From: JBALVT01 sp045110675
GTDB lineage: Bacteria > Pseudomonadota > Gammaproteobacteria > Pseudomonadales > Halieaceae
Reading direction: 5' to 3'
Length of the DNA stretch: 46,418 nt
Assembly (NCBI GenBank): GCA_045110675.1
Contig: JBGCGJ010000025.1
Location: 1 to 46,418, forward strand
Shown here: positions 8,288 through 17,216 of the stretch, one piece after another
Numbering within the stretch: position 1 is the first letter of the stretch
Layout: each line of letters opens with the position of its first letter
Program-made: the position numbers and the translations under genes
The notes under the pieces: generated by a model
The model's input: the letters and a program-made list of their open reading frames with translations, nothing else
What the model was told of the DNA's origin: nothing
Databases searched by the model: none

Positions 8288-9458
8288 GGAGTAGGTCGGG
8301 CCCCAATTCGATACCGGGTTCGAACTCCCAGCTTTCTCCATGCTCATTGATGGGTTTATAGTCCCGGCTGGGGCTCGGTATTGCCAGATGGCGGGCGGCT
8401 TCGCGATATAGGTCGGTTCGAAAAGTGCGTTGCACCAGAGACTTGATGTCTTCCTGGCTAAAGCATTTCCCCATCAAGTCACCCATCTGCGACAGCAGCC
8501 ATTCCCCGTCAGAACGCCACGGGAACCCCGCCTGAAACCGTCCAAAGATATGAAAATGGGGCAAATTCTCTGCGCGGTCTCCTTTGCTAAAAACAAACTG
8601 TCCGGTCAGTGATGAATTCAGGATATCCGCAGAGAGATCAAGATAGTGGGGCTCAGACAGCACTGAAACTGCTTGAGCTCGGTTAAGAGGGTCCGCAAGC
8701 CAGTGACAAGACTCCATCAGCGCCAGGCGCAGACGTAAGTGAGATCCTGGGTTTTTGTGATGCCAGGGTTCAGTAACACCCAAAACCTTTTCTATACCGT
8801 TATTCCAGATCTGGTTTCCAGTGGCCTGCACAGCACCGACGCCCAACTGCACGGCCAAACTACCCCAGGGCTCACCCACACAAAAGCCATCGATAATACC
8901 TCTAGCAAGGCTATCCACCATCTGCTCCGGCGGTAAAACAATAATATTAACGTCTCGATCCGGATCGATATTTCCAGCCTTCAACCAATGGCGTAACAGT
9001 AAAATGTGACATGAGAACGTATGCGCTGCCGCAAGGGTTATCGGATTTGAATCGCTAGTAAGATAGTCGCCAAGAGCCGCGGCGGTTTCCAGTGCCCCGT
9101 GCCGGGCATCGGCACCACGTTCAGCAATCTGCTTCGATAGCGCCTGGCTCAATGTTATGGCATTGCCATTAAGACTCAGCGTCAAACCGGTTATCATATC
9201 GGCACGCATTCCGCCTACGCCCAGGGAGGTCGCTATCGGGAGTGGCGCCAGCATCTGTGCGGCGTCGAGCTCTCCAATAACTAACTTGTCGCGCACATTA
9301 GCCCATGAAACCTCCCTGTGTAGTTCAACGGCCAAACCGTACTTTTCATAGAGACCCAGGGATTGGGCCATAATGACAGCCGCGCTATCCGTCAATTTTA
9401 GAAAACCCAGTTTGAGGTTGCCTTTTTCTGCTGGTGGCAATCGCGCAGGTTCATTCAT
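8256..9458 (-). CDS. nasS: NasS nitrate/nitrite sensor (NrtA-like, cytoplasmic)
   Basis: The 400 residues resemble the nitrate-binding protein NrtA encoded further upstream (LGFLKLTDSA here, FGFIKLTDMA in NrtA, and shared downstream blocks such as GFCVGEPW) but there is no signal peptide. A cytoplasmic NrtA-like protein encoded next to an ANTAR regulator is the hallmark of NasS. In Azotobacter and Paracoccus NasS binds NasT and releases it when nitrate or nitrite is present. The start ATG overlaps the nasT stop by 4 bp, so the pair is translationally coupled. It is the last gene of the nitrate regulon and its 3' end overlaps the convergent amidohydrolase by 32 bp. Confidence 0.92.
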   Translation of the reverse strand: MNEPARLPPAEKGNLKLGFLKLTDSAAVIMAQSLGLYEKYGLAVELHREVSWANVRDKLVIGELDAAQMLAPLPIATSLGVGGMRADMITGLTLSLNGNAITLSQALSKQIAERGADARHGALETAAALGDYLTSDSNPITLAAAHTFSCHILLLRHWLKAGNIDPDRDVNIIVLPPEQMVDSLARGIIDGFCVGEPWGSLAVQLGVGAVQATGNQIWNNGIEKVLGVTEPWHHKNPGSHLRLRLALMESCHWLADPLNRAQAVSVLSEPHYLDLSADILNSSLTGQFVFSKGDRAENLPHFHIFGRFQAGFPWRSDGEWLLSQMGDLMGKCFSQEDIKSLVQRTFRTDLYREAARHLAIPSPSRDYKPINEHGESWEFEPGIELGPDLLLSKSSSPPYR

Positions 9459-10087
9459 CCATTGGTTCCTCTTCGCTGGCTGCGTTCTACAATCTCAATC
9501 ACTTCGCTTGCGGATTCTCCCAAGGTACGGTTCTTATCCATAGCCAGCTTACGCAGCGTATTGAAAGCCTCGTCTTCCGCGACGCCGTGCACGCGCATGA
9601 GCAGACCCTTGGCTTTTTCCACCAGCTTCCGTTCTGCTAATTGTCGTCGGGTTTTGTCGAGTTCCTCTCGCAGCATCCTGAACTGGGAGAACTGAGCAAT
9701 CGCAATATCGATAGCGGCGCGCACTCTGGTCGGACTGATACCCTCAGACTGATACGCGGTAACACCGGCGCCAATCGCATCGTTAATAAAGCTTTTGTCT
9801 CCCGCCTCGGAAAACATAACGACGGGACGGGGGTTATGGGCCGAAGCGATAGTAAGACTTTCAAGCACGTCGCGATCCGGAGAGTCCAGGGCGATGATGA
9901 CCACATCCGGCTCCTGCTGAGCCATCTGGTACAGCAAACCCGACGCGGTAGGAATAATGGAAAGCACCTCAAATCCGACTTCCCGCAACTGGCTTTCGAC
10001 GGCAGCAGCGCGAGACAGATCGTCATCGACGATGATGACTCGCAGCGGAGATTTAGATTCTGATGCAAATTCTTGTGACACGAACAT
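9455..10087 (-). CDS. nasT: NasT ANTAR-domain antitermination regulator
   Basis: The 210-residue protein has an N-terminal receiver-like domain (about 14-130), a coiled-coil linker and a C-terminal ANTAR RNA-binding domain (about 145-205, with KAKGLLM and the DEAFNTLRKLAM core). NasT binds a two-hairpin leader RNA and prevents termination. In the receiver the sequence PDVVIIALDSP places Ala66 where the phosphoacceptor aspartate is expected. The family is usually controlled by protein partner (NasS) rather than phosphorylation, and this copy makes that explicit. No clear Shine-Dalgarno sits directly before the ATG, and a 9-bp hairpin occupies that region. It is followed by nasS with a 4-bp overlap. 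Confidence 0.93.
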   Translation of the reverse strand: MFVSQEFASESKSPLRVIIVDDDLSRAAAVESQLREVGFEVLSIIPTASGLLYQMAQQEPDVVIIALDSPDRDVLESLTIASAHNPRPVVMFSEAGDKSFINDAIGAGVTAYQSEGISPTRVRAAIDIAIAQFSQFRMLREELDKTRRQLAERKLVEKAKGLLMRVHGVAEDEAFNTLRKLAMDKNRTLGESASEVIEIVERSQRRGTNG

Positions 10088-10092
10088 TTTTA

Positions 10093-10121
10093 CGCTGAGG
10101 AGCTTAGCAAGTTCCTCAGCG
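10093..10121 (-). promoter_or_regulatory. 9-bp inverted repeat just upstream of nasT
   Basis: CGCTGAGGA and TCCTCAGCG pair perfectly around an 11-base loop, ending six bases before the nasT ATG. There is no U tract, so it is not a standard terminator. It could hide the ribosome-binding region or protect the upstream porin mRNA from 3' decay, lowering nasTS output relative to the porin. Confidence 0.5.
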
Positions 10122-10133
10122 AGCTCTGATCTG

Positions 10134-11375
10134 TCAGATCTTAAAGTTGATGCTTAGCCATGCCTTGTCCGTATCCGAGTAACGCGATTTGTCATCCGAA
10201 GAAAAGCTGGCATATTTTAACTGCAGGCTGAGATTTTTACTCGCCGGCCAGGTTGCGACCAAATCAATCTCTGAACCGAAGTCTGCACTGGAATCTTCCG
10301 CTTGAAAATCGTGATAGAAGGCCCCCAACTTTACTGGCCCCACCGCACCTAGCAATCCAACATAGGTGTCTTCAATGCCATCGCCAGGGGTAACCAGAAA
10401 TTTGTCAGCCCAGCCCTGGAACTTGTGGAGCGTAGCGAGAGGAGTTTTAAACCCTACACCATTATCCGCAGCCAAGACCTCTCGACCCAACTTAGCAGTC
10501 ACACCTGAAAAGGCCATGGCACCTTCCAGCATGTAGAAGTCGGTATCATAATCCAAGGGGCTGTCACCCGCATCAGACTGAGTTGCATAGGAGGCCTTGG
10601 CGCTGAAAGGCCCAAATTTACCCGAGTATTCGAGACCATAGGTATCTGTTGAATTGCCAACAGACCTACCAGCGGGATAAGCGCCACGCTCATCAATGTC
10701 TAGCGCGTAGACAAATGCACTAAGCGTATGATTCACGGAAAACATGTAGTCCGCTTTAAAAAAATGGTTCTCACCACCCCAATTGGCCGGTTGGGCCGCA
10801 CGGTCATCCGGCCCGAAAATTCGATTTACATTGTAGACATAGGCGTAATCGATCGTAATTCCGCTCTTGCCTTTATACATTGCTCGAAAGCCATCGTAAG
10901 TCTGTTCGTTCTGGCGCCATGCAACGCCGCCGATAAACCGCTGCCCAGAGTGAACGATTCGCTGCCTACCGTAGGTACCGGAGACGTCCTGTGAAGCATA
11001 TTTTATCCACGCCTGATTGACCTCGGTACCCTCTGGATCGGCCACAACAGGAAACGAGCCATTGCCATTAGCAGTAGAGTTGTAGTCGTCACTGCCGATT
11101 TCGGTAATATCATCGAATTCTGTTAGAAAAGAGAAACCTTCGTAGGCCGCTGAGGCAAACGTCAGCCGCGAACGCAACGTGGAGGCGTCTGCGTCCTCAC
11201 TGAAATTACCGTCATCGACAAACTCGTACCGGTAGCGAAAATTGAACGATGTCTTGCCGTCGGTAAACATACTTTTAAAGTCATCAGGAGCAGATTCCTC
11301 TGCGTAAACCGGTGTCACACAGACGCATACTAGAGCAGTGGTCAGTAGCGAACGAACGGTGAATGATACGATCAT
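10134..11375 (-). CDS. Outer-membrane beta-barrel porin (alginate-export-like) of the nitrate regulon
   Basis: The start chosen at 11375 has CGGAG eight bases upstream and gives a clean Sec signal peptide (hydrophobic core LLTTALVCVCV, cleavage after VYA). The longer upstream frame has no such features. The mature protein of about 390 residues is built of alternating amphipathic strands (FNFRYRYEFVD, AWIKYASQDV, LSLQLKYASFSS) and ends in a C-terminal aromatic/hydrophobic strand. These are hallmarks of an outer-membrane barrel, similar to proteins annotated as alginate export family. Because it lies between nasA and nasT, the likely job is passage of nitrate or nitrite through the outer membrane, not alginate. 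A sigma-54 promoter lies about 110 bp upstream. Confidence 0.8.
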   Translation of the reverse strand: MIVSFTVRSLLTTALVCVCVTPVYAEESAPDDFKSMFTDGKTSFNFRYRYEFVDDGNFSEDADASTLRSRLTFASAAYEGFSFLTEFDDITEIGSDDYNSTANGNGSFPVVADPEGTEVNQAWIKYASQDVSGTYGRQRIVHSGQRFIGGVAWRQNEQTYDGFRAMYKGKSGITIDYAYVYNVNRIFGPDDRAAQPANWGGENHFFKADYMFSVNHTLSAFVYALDIDERGAYPAGRSVGNSTDTYGLEYSGKFGPFSAKASYATQSDAGDSPLDYDTDFYMLEGAMAFSGVTAKLGREVLAADNGVGFKTPLATLHKFQGWADKFLVTPGDGIEDTYVGLLGAVGPVKLGAFYHDFQAEDSSADFGSEIDLVATWPASKNLSLQLKYASFSSDDKSRYSDTDKAWLSINFKI

Positions 11376-11412
11376 GTTAGTACTCCGAAAGAACGACAAA
11401 AACCCGTACATA

Positions 11413-11432
11413 CCATCTCGGCGTCGAGATGG
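11413..11432 (-). promoter_or_regulatory. 8-bp perfect stem-loop in the porin leader
   Basis: CCATCTCG and CGAGATGG pair around a 4-base loop about 40 bases upstream of the porin start and downstream of the predicted sigma-54 start site. A T5 run follows about 10 bases after the stem in the transcript sense, too far for a classical terminator. It is a candidate leader element, with no known family recognised. Confidence 0.45.
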
Positions 11433-11482
11433 ATGAACAGGCTTCATTGCCGTGAAATAAGTTAGTGGAACACATCCTATAC

Positions 11483-11498
11483 AGCAATTTCCGGGCCA
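11483..11498 (-). promoter_or_regulatory. Sigma-54 promoter for porin-nasT-nasS
   Basis: Read on the minus strand the sequence is TGGCCCGGAAATTGCT. It matches the -24/-12 consensus TGGCACG-N4-TTGCW with one mismatch and the required 10 bases between GG and GC. Predicted start is near 11472, about 100 bases before the porin ATG. The -24 half lies inside a 7-bp palindrome (TCCGGGC-N5-GCCCGGA, 11490-11508). Confidence 0.7.
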
Positions 11499-11563
11499 AC
11501 TGCCCGGATAACCACAATATTCATGCTGTCGGAGTATCATAGTGCCTTTACCAAACAGGAATT

Positions 11564-11588
11564 GTGCAGCATTGGTGCATTGCTGCAC
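11564..11588. promoter_or_regulatory. Dyad upstream of the porin sigma-54 promoter
   Basis: GTGCAGCA-N9-TGCTGCAC is a perfect 8-bp inverted repeat about 65-90 bp upstream of the -24 element, where an enhancer-binding activator would bind. The TGCA spacing does not match the canonical NtrC site, so NtrC is possible but not shown. Confidence 0.5.
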
Positions 11589-11622
11589 GCATAGGGTGAT
11601 TATATAGGACTAGAGACGCGCC

Positions 11623-14292
11623 TCAGGCTGCTTCAATTTTTTTATGCACAGTCAAAAGTGCGTTAAGTTCGGGGATACAGGAGCCGCAGTTGGTTCCGCA
11701 TTGCAATTGCTTACCCAAACCTTCGACCGATCCGACTCCTCCTTCGATGGCCTCGACAATACGATCCTCCGAGACTTTAAAACAACTGCAAATTCGTCGT
11801 CCGCTGGCACGCTGTTGATAAGCGTCACCAGCCAGTATGGACCAATAGGACTCCCCGAGACGACTCATTTCCGCCAGGCCCTGCAACCAGGTGGGGCTGG
11901 GAAGAGCTCGCCTGTCGACATGACTGTAGATGACAAGTTCGAGTTGTTGATCACTGTAGCAAACGAAGCGCTCGTCAGCACAAGTGGCGTCACAAAAGTG
12001 TTCATAGGCTTGCGCTGGACCGCTCTCCGACAAACGTTTATCCATGACAAACTGCTGCCAATTGACCCTGTCGGTTACAGCTATCTCATAGATATGACAA
12101 CCGATGCTGGCTGCGGGGGTTCGATTCCAAAAAATGAACGAACTGCAGTCAACAAGGCTGCGACTGAGAATAATCGCCCACTGTGCCGTTTCAATTTTCT
12201 GAATAGCCGCTGGTGTACACTTAAATTCAGGCTGGCCGGAAACAGCGTCGGTTATTGGTTTGACCAGCGCGTCAACGCGCGCATTGCTGGCATATTGACC
12301 ACTCCAATGGATCGGAGCAAACAACGCTGCGGGATCCATACCGGCATCTGTCACCAGAATGGCGTCGATATTACCCAGCTCAGTAGTGACACGAACCAAA
12401 TCCCCATCTGCCAATCCATTGTTCTTGGCCGTAACAGGATGAGTACTGACGAAAGGCTGACCGATATGCTCCAATAATCTGGAGGCACGCGCGGTGCGCG
12501 TCATGGTGTGCCACTGATCGCGAATTCGCCCGGTATTAAGAATAAGCGGGTAGCTCGAATTGCCTGTCTGTTGGGGCAATCTGGCTGTCGATACGAGGAA
12601 CTGCGCCTTGCCACTTGCCGTAAAGAAACGGTGGTCGCAAAAAAGTCGTTGGCTGCCCTGTGGACTGGTATCGCTCACCGGCCATTGTATCGGCGTCAGA
12701 CTATCGTATTCCTGTTCGCTCAGTTCGCTCAAGCGCTCTATATTGAACACTCTGGATCCGTCATTTTCGAAGCCGCTCAGAGCGGCATGCTCAACAAAAA
12801 TATCTCGTGCTTGGGAGTAATCAAACGCTCGCGCGAATCCCATTTTTTGAGCGACCTGCGATACGATCCACCAATCCGGTCGTGCTTGTCCAGGTGCCAG
12901 ACGCATGCCCCGTTGACGAGAAATTCGTCGCTCGGAATTAGTCACCGTACCCGATTTCTCTCCCCAATCACAGGCGGGCAGTAATATGTTGGCGGTCGAA
13001 GTAGTGTCTGTTACCGCAACACAATCAGATACTATCACTGTGTCGCACTTTTCCAGAGCGGCCTTCACCCGGTCAGCATCAGGCATGCTGACCGCCGGGT
13101 TGGTTCCCATAATCCAGATGGCTTTGATTTTGCCCCGTTCGACGGCATCGAATAGGTCCACCGCCTTCAGGCCCGGCTTATTGCTGGTGCTGCATGTGTT
13201 CCAGAATCTACCAACTGTCGCAATGTTTTCTTCAGTGTAATCCATATGAGCAGCAAGCATATTCGCCAACCCACCCACTTCACGCCCACCCATTGCGTTG
13301 GGCTGCCCTGTAATAGAAAAGGGTCCGGCTCCGACTTTCCCAATGCGTCCAGTCGCCAAATGGCAATTGATAATGGCGTTGCACTTGTCGGTACCTGTCG
13401 CTGACTGATTAATACCCTGGGAGTAAAAAGTCACGGTTTTCTCAGTAGCGGAGTACCAACCAAAAAAAGTCGTCAGTGCGTCTATGCTCAACCCGCTTTC
13501 TTTGGCCACTTGTTCCAGACTCAACAAAGCCGCTTGTGCGATCGCTTGATCGAATCCTTCGGTGAACTTATCAATAAACTCCCGGTCAATTGCCTCTTCG
13601 CTGACGAGATAAGCCAGCAAACCCTGGAAAACAAAATTGTCTGCTCCGGGCGCTACCGGCAAATGCAAATCGGCTACATCACAGGTGGCCGTACGACGTG
13701 GATCGATGACAACCACTCTGAGTTTTGGATTACTACGTTTGGCTTCTACAATCCGGCGATATAAAACCGGGTGAGTCCACGCAGCATTCGACCCAGTTAG
13801 AACAATGAGCTCGCTTTGCTCTAGATCCTCATAGCTACATGGTACCGCATCAGCACCAAACGCTCTTTTATAACCGGCAACGGCGGATGACATGCACAAG
13901 CGCGAATTGGTGTCGACATTTCCTGTTCCGATAAACCCTTTGGCTAATTTATTGGCAACATAATAGTCTTCAGTTAATAACTGTCCGGATAAATAAAACG
14001 CGATGGCTTCTGCACCGTGTGCGTCGCGAACATCGCCTAATTTCTGCGCTACCGTTTCTAGCGCTGTCGTCCAGTCTGTCTGCTGGCCTTCTACGACAGG
14101 ATGCAACAACCGGCCCTCGGTACCACTGGTTTCGTGTAGAGCGGAACCTTTGACGCACAGCTTTCCAAAGTTGGCGGGATGAGCTTTATCTCCGGAGACA
14201 GCAATAATATCGCCGTCTCTAAGTGTCGCTTCAACACCGCACCCTACACCGCAATAGGGACAAGTCGTTTTTACTTTGAGCTCTGAACTCAT
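11623..14292 (-). CDS. nasA: Assimilatory nitrate reductase catalytic subunit NasA
   Basis: This 889-residue molybdopterin oxidoreductase reduces nitrate to nitrite in the cytoplasm. The N-terminal [4Fe-4S] cluster ligands are C11, C14, C18 and C46 (CPYCGVGC and KLCVKG). Bis-MGD binding blocks follow (NTGRIRDQWHTMTRTARASR near residue 600). The C-terminus has a BFD-type [2Fe-2S] domain with C835, C837, C869 and C872, as in Klebsiella-type NasA that takes electrons from a separate reductase. Length is normal. The ATG lies 3 bp after the nirD stop, so it is translated with nirBD. No separate NasB-type electron donor is encoded next to it. Confidence 0.95.
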   Translation of the reverse strand: MSSELKVKTTCPYCGVGCGVEATLRDGDIIAVSGDKAHPANFGKLCVKGSALHETSGTEGRLLHPVVEGQQTDWTTALETVAQKLGDVRDAHGAEAIAFYLSGQLLTEDYYVANKLAKGFIGTGNVDTNSRLCMSSAVAGYKRAFGADAVPCSYEDLEQSELIVLTGSNAAWTHPVLYRRIVEAKRSNPKLRVVVIDPRRTATCDVADLHLPVAPGADNFVFQGLLAYLVSEEAIDREFIDKFTEGFDQAIAQAALLSLEQVAKESGLSIDALTTFFGWYSATEKTVTFYSQGINQSATGTDKCNAIINCHLATGRIGKVGAGPFSITGQPNAMGGREVGGLANMLAAHMDYTEENIATVGRFWNTCSTSNKPGLKAVDLFDAVERGKIKAIWIMGTNPAVSMPDADRVKAALEKCDTVIVSDCVAVTDTTSTANILLPACDWGEKSGTVTNSERRISRQRGMRLAPGQARPDWWIVSQVAQKMGFARAFDYSQARDIFVEHAALSGFENDGSRVFNIERLSELSEQEYDSLTPIQWPVSDTSPQGSQRLFCDHRFFTASGKAQFLVSTARLPQQTGNSSYPLILNTGRIRDQWHTMTRTARASRLLEHIGQPFVSTHPVTAKNNGLADGDLVRVTTELGNIDAILVTDAGMDPAALFAPIHWSGQYASNARVDALVKPITDAVSGQPEFKCTPAAIQKIETAQWAIILSRSLVDCSSFIFWNRTPAASIGCHIYEIAVTDRVNWQQFVMDKRLSESGPAQAYEHFCDATCADERFVCYSDQQLELVIYSHVDRRALPSPTWLQGLAEMSRLGESYWSILAGDAYQQRASGRRICSCFKVSEDRIVEAIEGGVGSVEGLGKQLQCGTNCGSCIPELNALLTVHKKIEAA

Positions 14293-14295
14293 TTC

Positions 14296-14649
14296 CTAAG
14301 GTGTTTCCAGACAGACGGAGCCATTCAATAAGGCGACCTCGTATGTGCCTACACTTACCTTATCATCCTCAAGGCAGGAACCTGTTTGCAAATCAAAATG
14401 CTGTTTATACAACGGAGATGCCACGACAAACCGCTCGCCCATACTGCCAACAATTCCCCGGGAAAGAACGTTAGCCCTACCGATAGGATCCCAATTGCTC
14501 AGTGCAAATATCTGCTGATCTGTCTGTGGCAGATAGAACAGCGCAACCTGCTCACCCTGCAACAGCACGCAGACACCTGAGCCTGAGACTAAATCGGAAG
14601 CATCACAAACCTTAAGAACCTTGGTGCTTTTGACCAATTGCATTGTCAT
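14296..14649 (-). CDS. nirD: Nitrite reductase small subunit NirD
   Basis: The 117-residue protein has the Rieske-like fold of NirD without iron ligands (DPIGRANVLSRGIVG, PLYKQHFDLQTGSCLED). The frame extends far upstream into nirB, but the ATG at 14649, seven bases after the nirB stop and preceded by GCGGGG, gives the standard start (MTMQLVKS). NirD is needed with NirB for NAD(P)H-dependent nitrite reduction. It sits between nirB and nasA in one operon. Confidence 0.92.
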   Translation of the reverse strand: MTMQLVKSTKVLKVCDASDLVSGSGVCVLLQGEQVALFYLPQTDQQIFALSNWDPIGRANVLSRGIVGSMGERFVVASPLYKQHFDLQTGSCLEDDKVSVGTYEVALLNGSVCLETP

Positions 14650-14656
14650 TTTCGCG

Positions 14657-17182
14657 TTACCCCGCTTTCTTAATGAGGGACGCCAGCTCTTGCTCCGTAG
14701 CGGGGCGCGGTTGACCCCGCTCCTGCACGAACACGACTCGTTCATCTGCCGCCTTTGAATTAACAAACTGGCGGAAGCGCTGAAGTTTCTCTGGGTCCTC
14801 GATTGTCGTCTTCCACTCACATTGATAAGTACCAACAATGCTATTCATTTGCGCTTCAAGCTCTGCTGCCAAACCCAAGGAATCCTCAATAACAACTTGT
14901 TGAAGGTAGTCCAGACCACCGGCCAAATTATCCATCCATACCGAAGTTCGCTGCAAACGATCCGCAGTGCGAATATAGAACATCAAAAATCGATCGATAT
15001 ACCGAATCAGTGTTTCGTCATCCAAATCGGTGGCAAACAAATCGCCATGACGAGGACGCATTCCTCCATTACCGGCCACGTACAGATTCCAGCCTTTTTC
15101 TGTGGCTATAATTCCAAAGTCTTTTGATTGCGCTTCGGCGCACTCTCGGGTGCACCCCGAAACCGCCGACTTGAGTTTGTGAGGCGATCGGAGCCCCTTG
15201 TAACGATCTTCAATGTAGATCGCCATGGCAACACTATCTTGCACACCATAGCGACACCAGGTACTGCCAACACAGGATTTTACCGTTCTCAGAGACTTGC
15301 CATAGGCATGCCCTGTCTCAAATCCAGCATCGATCAACTCTTTCCAGATGTCCGGCAGTTGCGTCACCGTAGCGCCGAACAGATCAATGCGCTGCCCTCC
15401 GGTTATTTTGCTATAGAGCTGATACTTTTTCGCGACCTGGCCCAACACGATCAATTTATCCGGGGTAATTTCGCCACCAGCCACTCGGGGCACGACGGAA
15501 TAGGTGCCGTTCTTTTGCATATTTGCCAGAAAAGTGTCATTGGTGTCTTGCAAGCCGACGTGCTCGTCTTTGAGGATGTAGTCATTCCAAAGCGACGCGA
15601 GGATCGAGGCCACGGTGGGCTTGCAGATATCACACCCCAGACCGGTGCCGTGTTTTTCGATCAGCTGATCAAAACTGGTAATAGACTCCACTTTAATGAT
15701 GTTGAATAAATCCTGGCGGGTGAAACTGAAATGCTCACACAGCGATCTATTGACCTCCAAACCTCGCGCGTCCATTTCCAGATCCACAAGGTTTTTTAGC
15801 AGCGCCGAGCAACCGCCGCAGCCGGTACTGGCTGCAGTGGTGGACTTCACATCGGCCAATGAGGCACAACCGCCGTCTATTGCCGCAATGATGTCGCCCT
15901 TACTCACATTGTGGCAGGAGCAGATAGTTGCGGTAGCCGGAAGTGATCCAACTCCCAGTGTGGGAGCCGCTCCCGCGTTATAAGGCAAAATCAGCGTCGC
16001 AGGATCCTCTGGTAAATCAATTGCATTTAGAAAATACTGCAGAAGCGTGTCATAATCCGAACAGTCTCCAACCAGCACGGCTCCCAACAGCTTCTTGCCG
16101 TCAGAACTGACGTTAATTCGTTTGTATACTTCGATTCGTTCGTCACAAAAAGTAAACGTTAGCGCCCCTTCCGTCTTGCCGTGGGCATCGCCAATGGATC
16201 CGACGTCTACACCCAATAGTTTCAGCTTGGTGCTCATGTCTGCGCCCTGGAATGCTATCTTCTCCTCAGACAGTTGGCTAGCCGCCGCCTCTGCCATGCG
16301 ATATCCAGGCGCAACCAGACCAAATATTCTGCCACCAAAAAGCGCGCACTCTCCGATGGCGAAAATATCCGAATCACTGGTTTTACAGTGATAGTCGATC
16401 TCTATACCGCCGCGTTCTCCTACGGCGAGTTCGGCATCTCGCGCCAGTTGATCGCTGGGACGAATACCGGCAGAAAAAACGATCAGATCAGTTTCCAGAC
16501 TCTCGCCATCGGCAAATTTCATGATCAGGCGAGTGCTGCCCTCGACGTTTTCTTCGATGACCTCCGTGGCCTTACTGGTATGAACCTGCACATCCAGCGC
16601 TTCAATTTTACGTCTCAGCATTCCGCTGCCACCGCCGTCCAATTGCACACCCATTAGACCCGGCGCGAATTCTACTACATGTGTTTGCAGACCAATATTC
16701 TTCAGCGCATTGGCTGCCTCAAGGCCCAGTAATCCACCACCGACGACCACACCCACTTTGGCATTTTTGGCTTGCGCCTTGATCATGCCCAGATCATCGA
16801 TCGTTCGATACACCAGGCATGCTGGATTATCGTTACCCGGTACAGGCGGAACAAAGGGGTAGGAACCGGTTGCAAGCACCAGCTTATCGTAGGGATACTC
16901 GAGACCATTTTGAGTAATCACCGTTTTATTGGCGCGATCAATACGGGCAGCCGGATCTCCGAAACTCAATTCAACACCAAGACTTTCATAGTGCTCACGG
17001 GTGGTGAGTGCAAGCTCTTCAGGTGCTCTGCCGGAAAAGAACTCCGACAAATGGACACGGTCGTAGGCGGGCCGTGGCTCGCCGCCAATAACAGTGATGG
17101 CCGCATCAACGTCAGAGGCTGCCAGGGCTTCAACATAGTGGTGACCAACCATGCCATTCCCAAGAACTAGTATTTTTTTCAC
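14657..17182 (-). CDS. nirB: NAD(P)H nitrite reductase large subunit NirB
   Basis: The large subunit reduces nitrite to ammonium with six electrons from NAD(P)H. In order it has an FAD/NAD oxidoreductase module (from LVLGNGMVGHHYVEAL), a BFD-type [2Fe-2S] domain starting near residue 420 (CSCHNVSKGD ... CGGC), and the siroheme/[4Fe-4S] module with C-x5-C near 635-640 and C-x3-C near 675-680 (CVGSTWC, CTREC). The upstream-most ATG would overlap nrtC by 50 bp. GTG at 17182, with AAGGAA nine bases before it, aligns with the usual start (VKKILVLGNG) and gives 841 residues, close to E. coli NirB. Confidence 0.95.
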   Translation of the reverse strand: MKKILVLGNGMVGHHYVEALAASDVDAAITVIGGEPRPAYDRVHLSEFFSGRAPEELALTTREHYESLGVELSFGDPAARIDRANKTVITQNGLEYPYDKLVLATGSYPFVPPVPGNDNPACLVYRTIDDLGMIKAQAKNAKVGVVVGGGLLGLEAANALKNIGLQTHVVEFAPGLMGVQLDGGGSGMLRRKIEALDVQVHTSKATEVIEENVEGSTRLIMKFADGESLETDLIVFSAGIRPSDQLARDAELAVGERGGIEIDYHCKTSDSDIFAIGECALFGGRIFGLVAPGYRMAEAAASQLSEEKIAFQGADMSTKLKLLGVDVGSIGDAHGKTEGALTFTFCDERIEVYKRINVSSDGKKLLGAVLVGDCSDYDTLLQYFLNAIDLPEDPATLILPYNAGAAPTLGVGSLPATATICSCHNVSKGDIIAAIDGGCASLADVKSTTAASTGCGGCSALLKNLVDLEMDARGLEVNRSLCEHFSFTRQDLFNIIKVESITSFDQLIEKHGTGLGCDICKPTVASILASLWNDYILKDEHVGLQDTNDTFLANMQKNGTYSVVPRVAGGEITPDKLIVLGQVAKKYQLYSKITGGQRIDLFGATVTQLPDIWKELIDAGFETGHAYGKSLRTVKSCVGSTWCRYGVQDSVAMAIYIEDRYKGLRSPHKLKSAVSGCTRECAEAQSKDFGIIATEKGWNLYVAGNGGMRPRHGDLFATDLDDETLIRYIDRFLMFYIRTADRLQRTSVWMDNLAGGLDYLQQVVIEDSLGLAAELEAQMNSIVGTYQCEWKTTIEDPEKLQRFRQFVNSKAADERVVFVQERGQPRPATEQELASLIKKAG

Positions 17183-17216
17183 AGCAAATGATTCCTTAGA
17201 ATTTTTCAAAGAGATT

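Noticed and set aside
11376..11588. 71-codon N-terminal extension of the porin frame
   Set aside because: It spans the sigma-54 promoter and lacks a ribosome-binding site; the start at 11375 gives a proper signal peptide.
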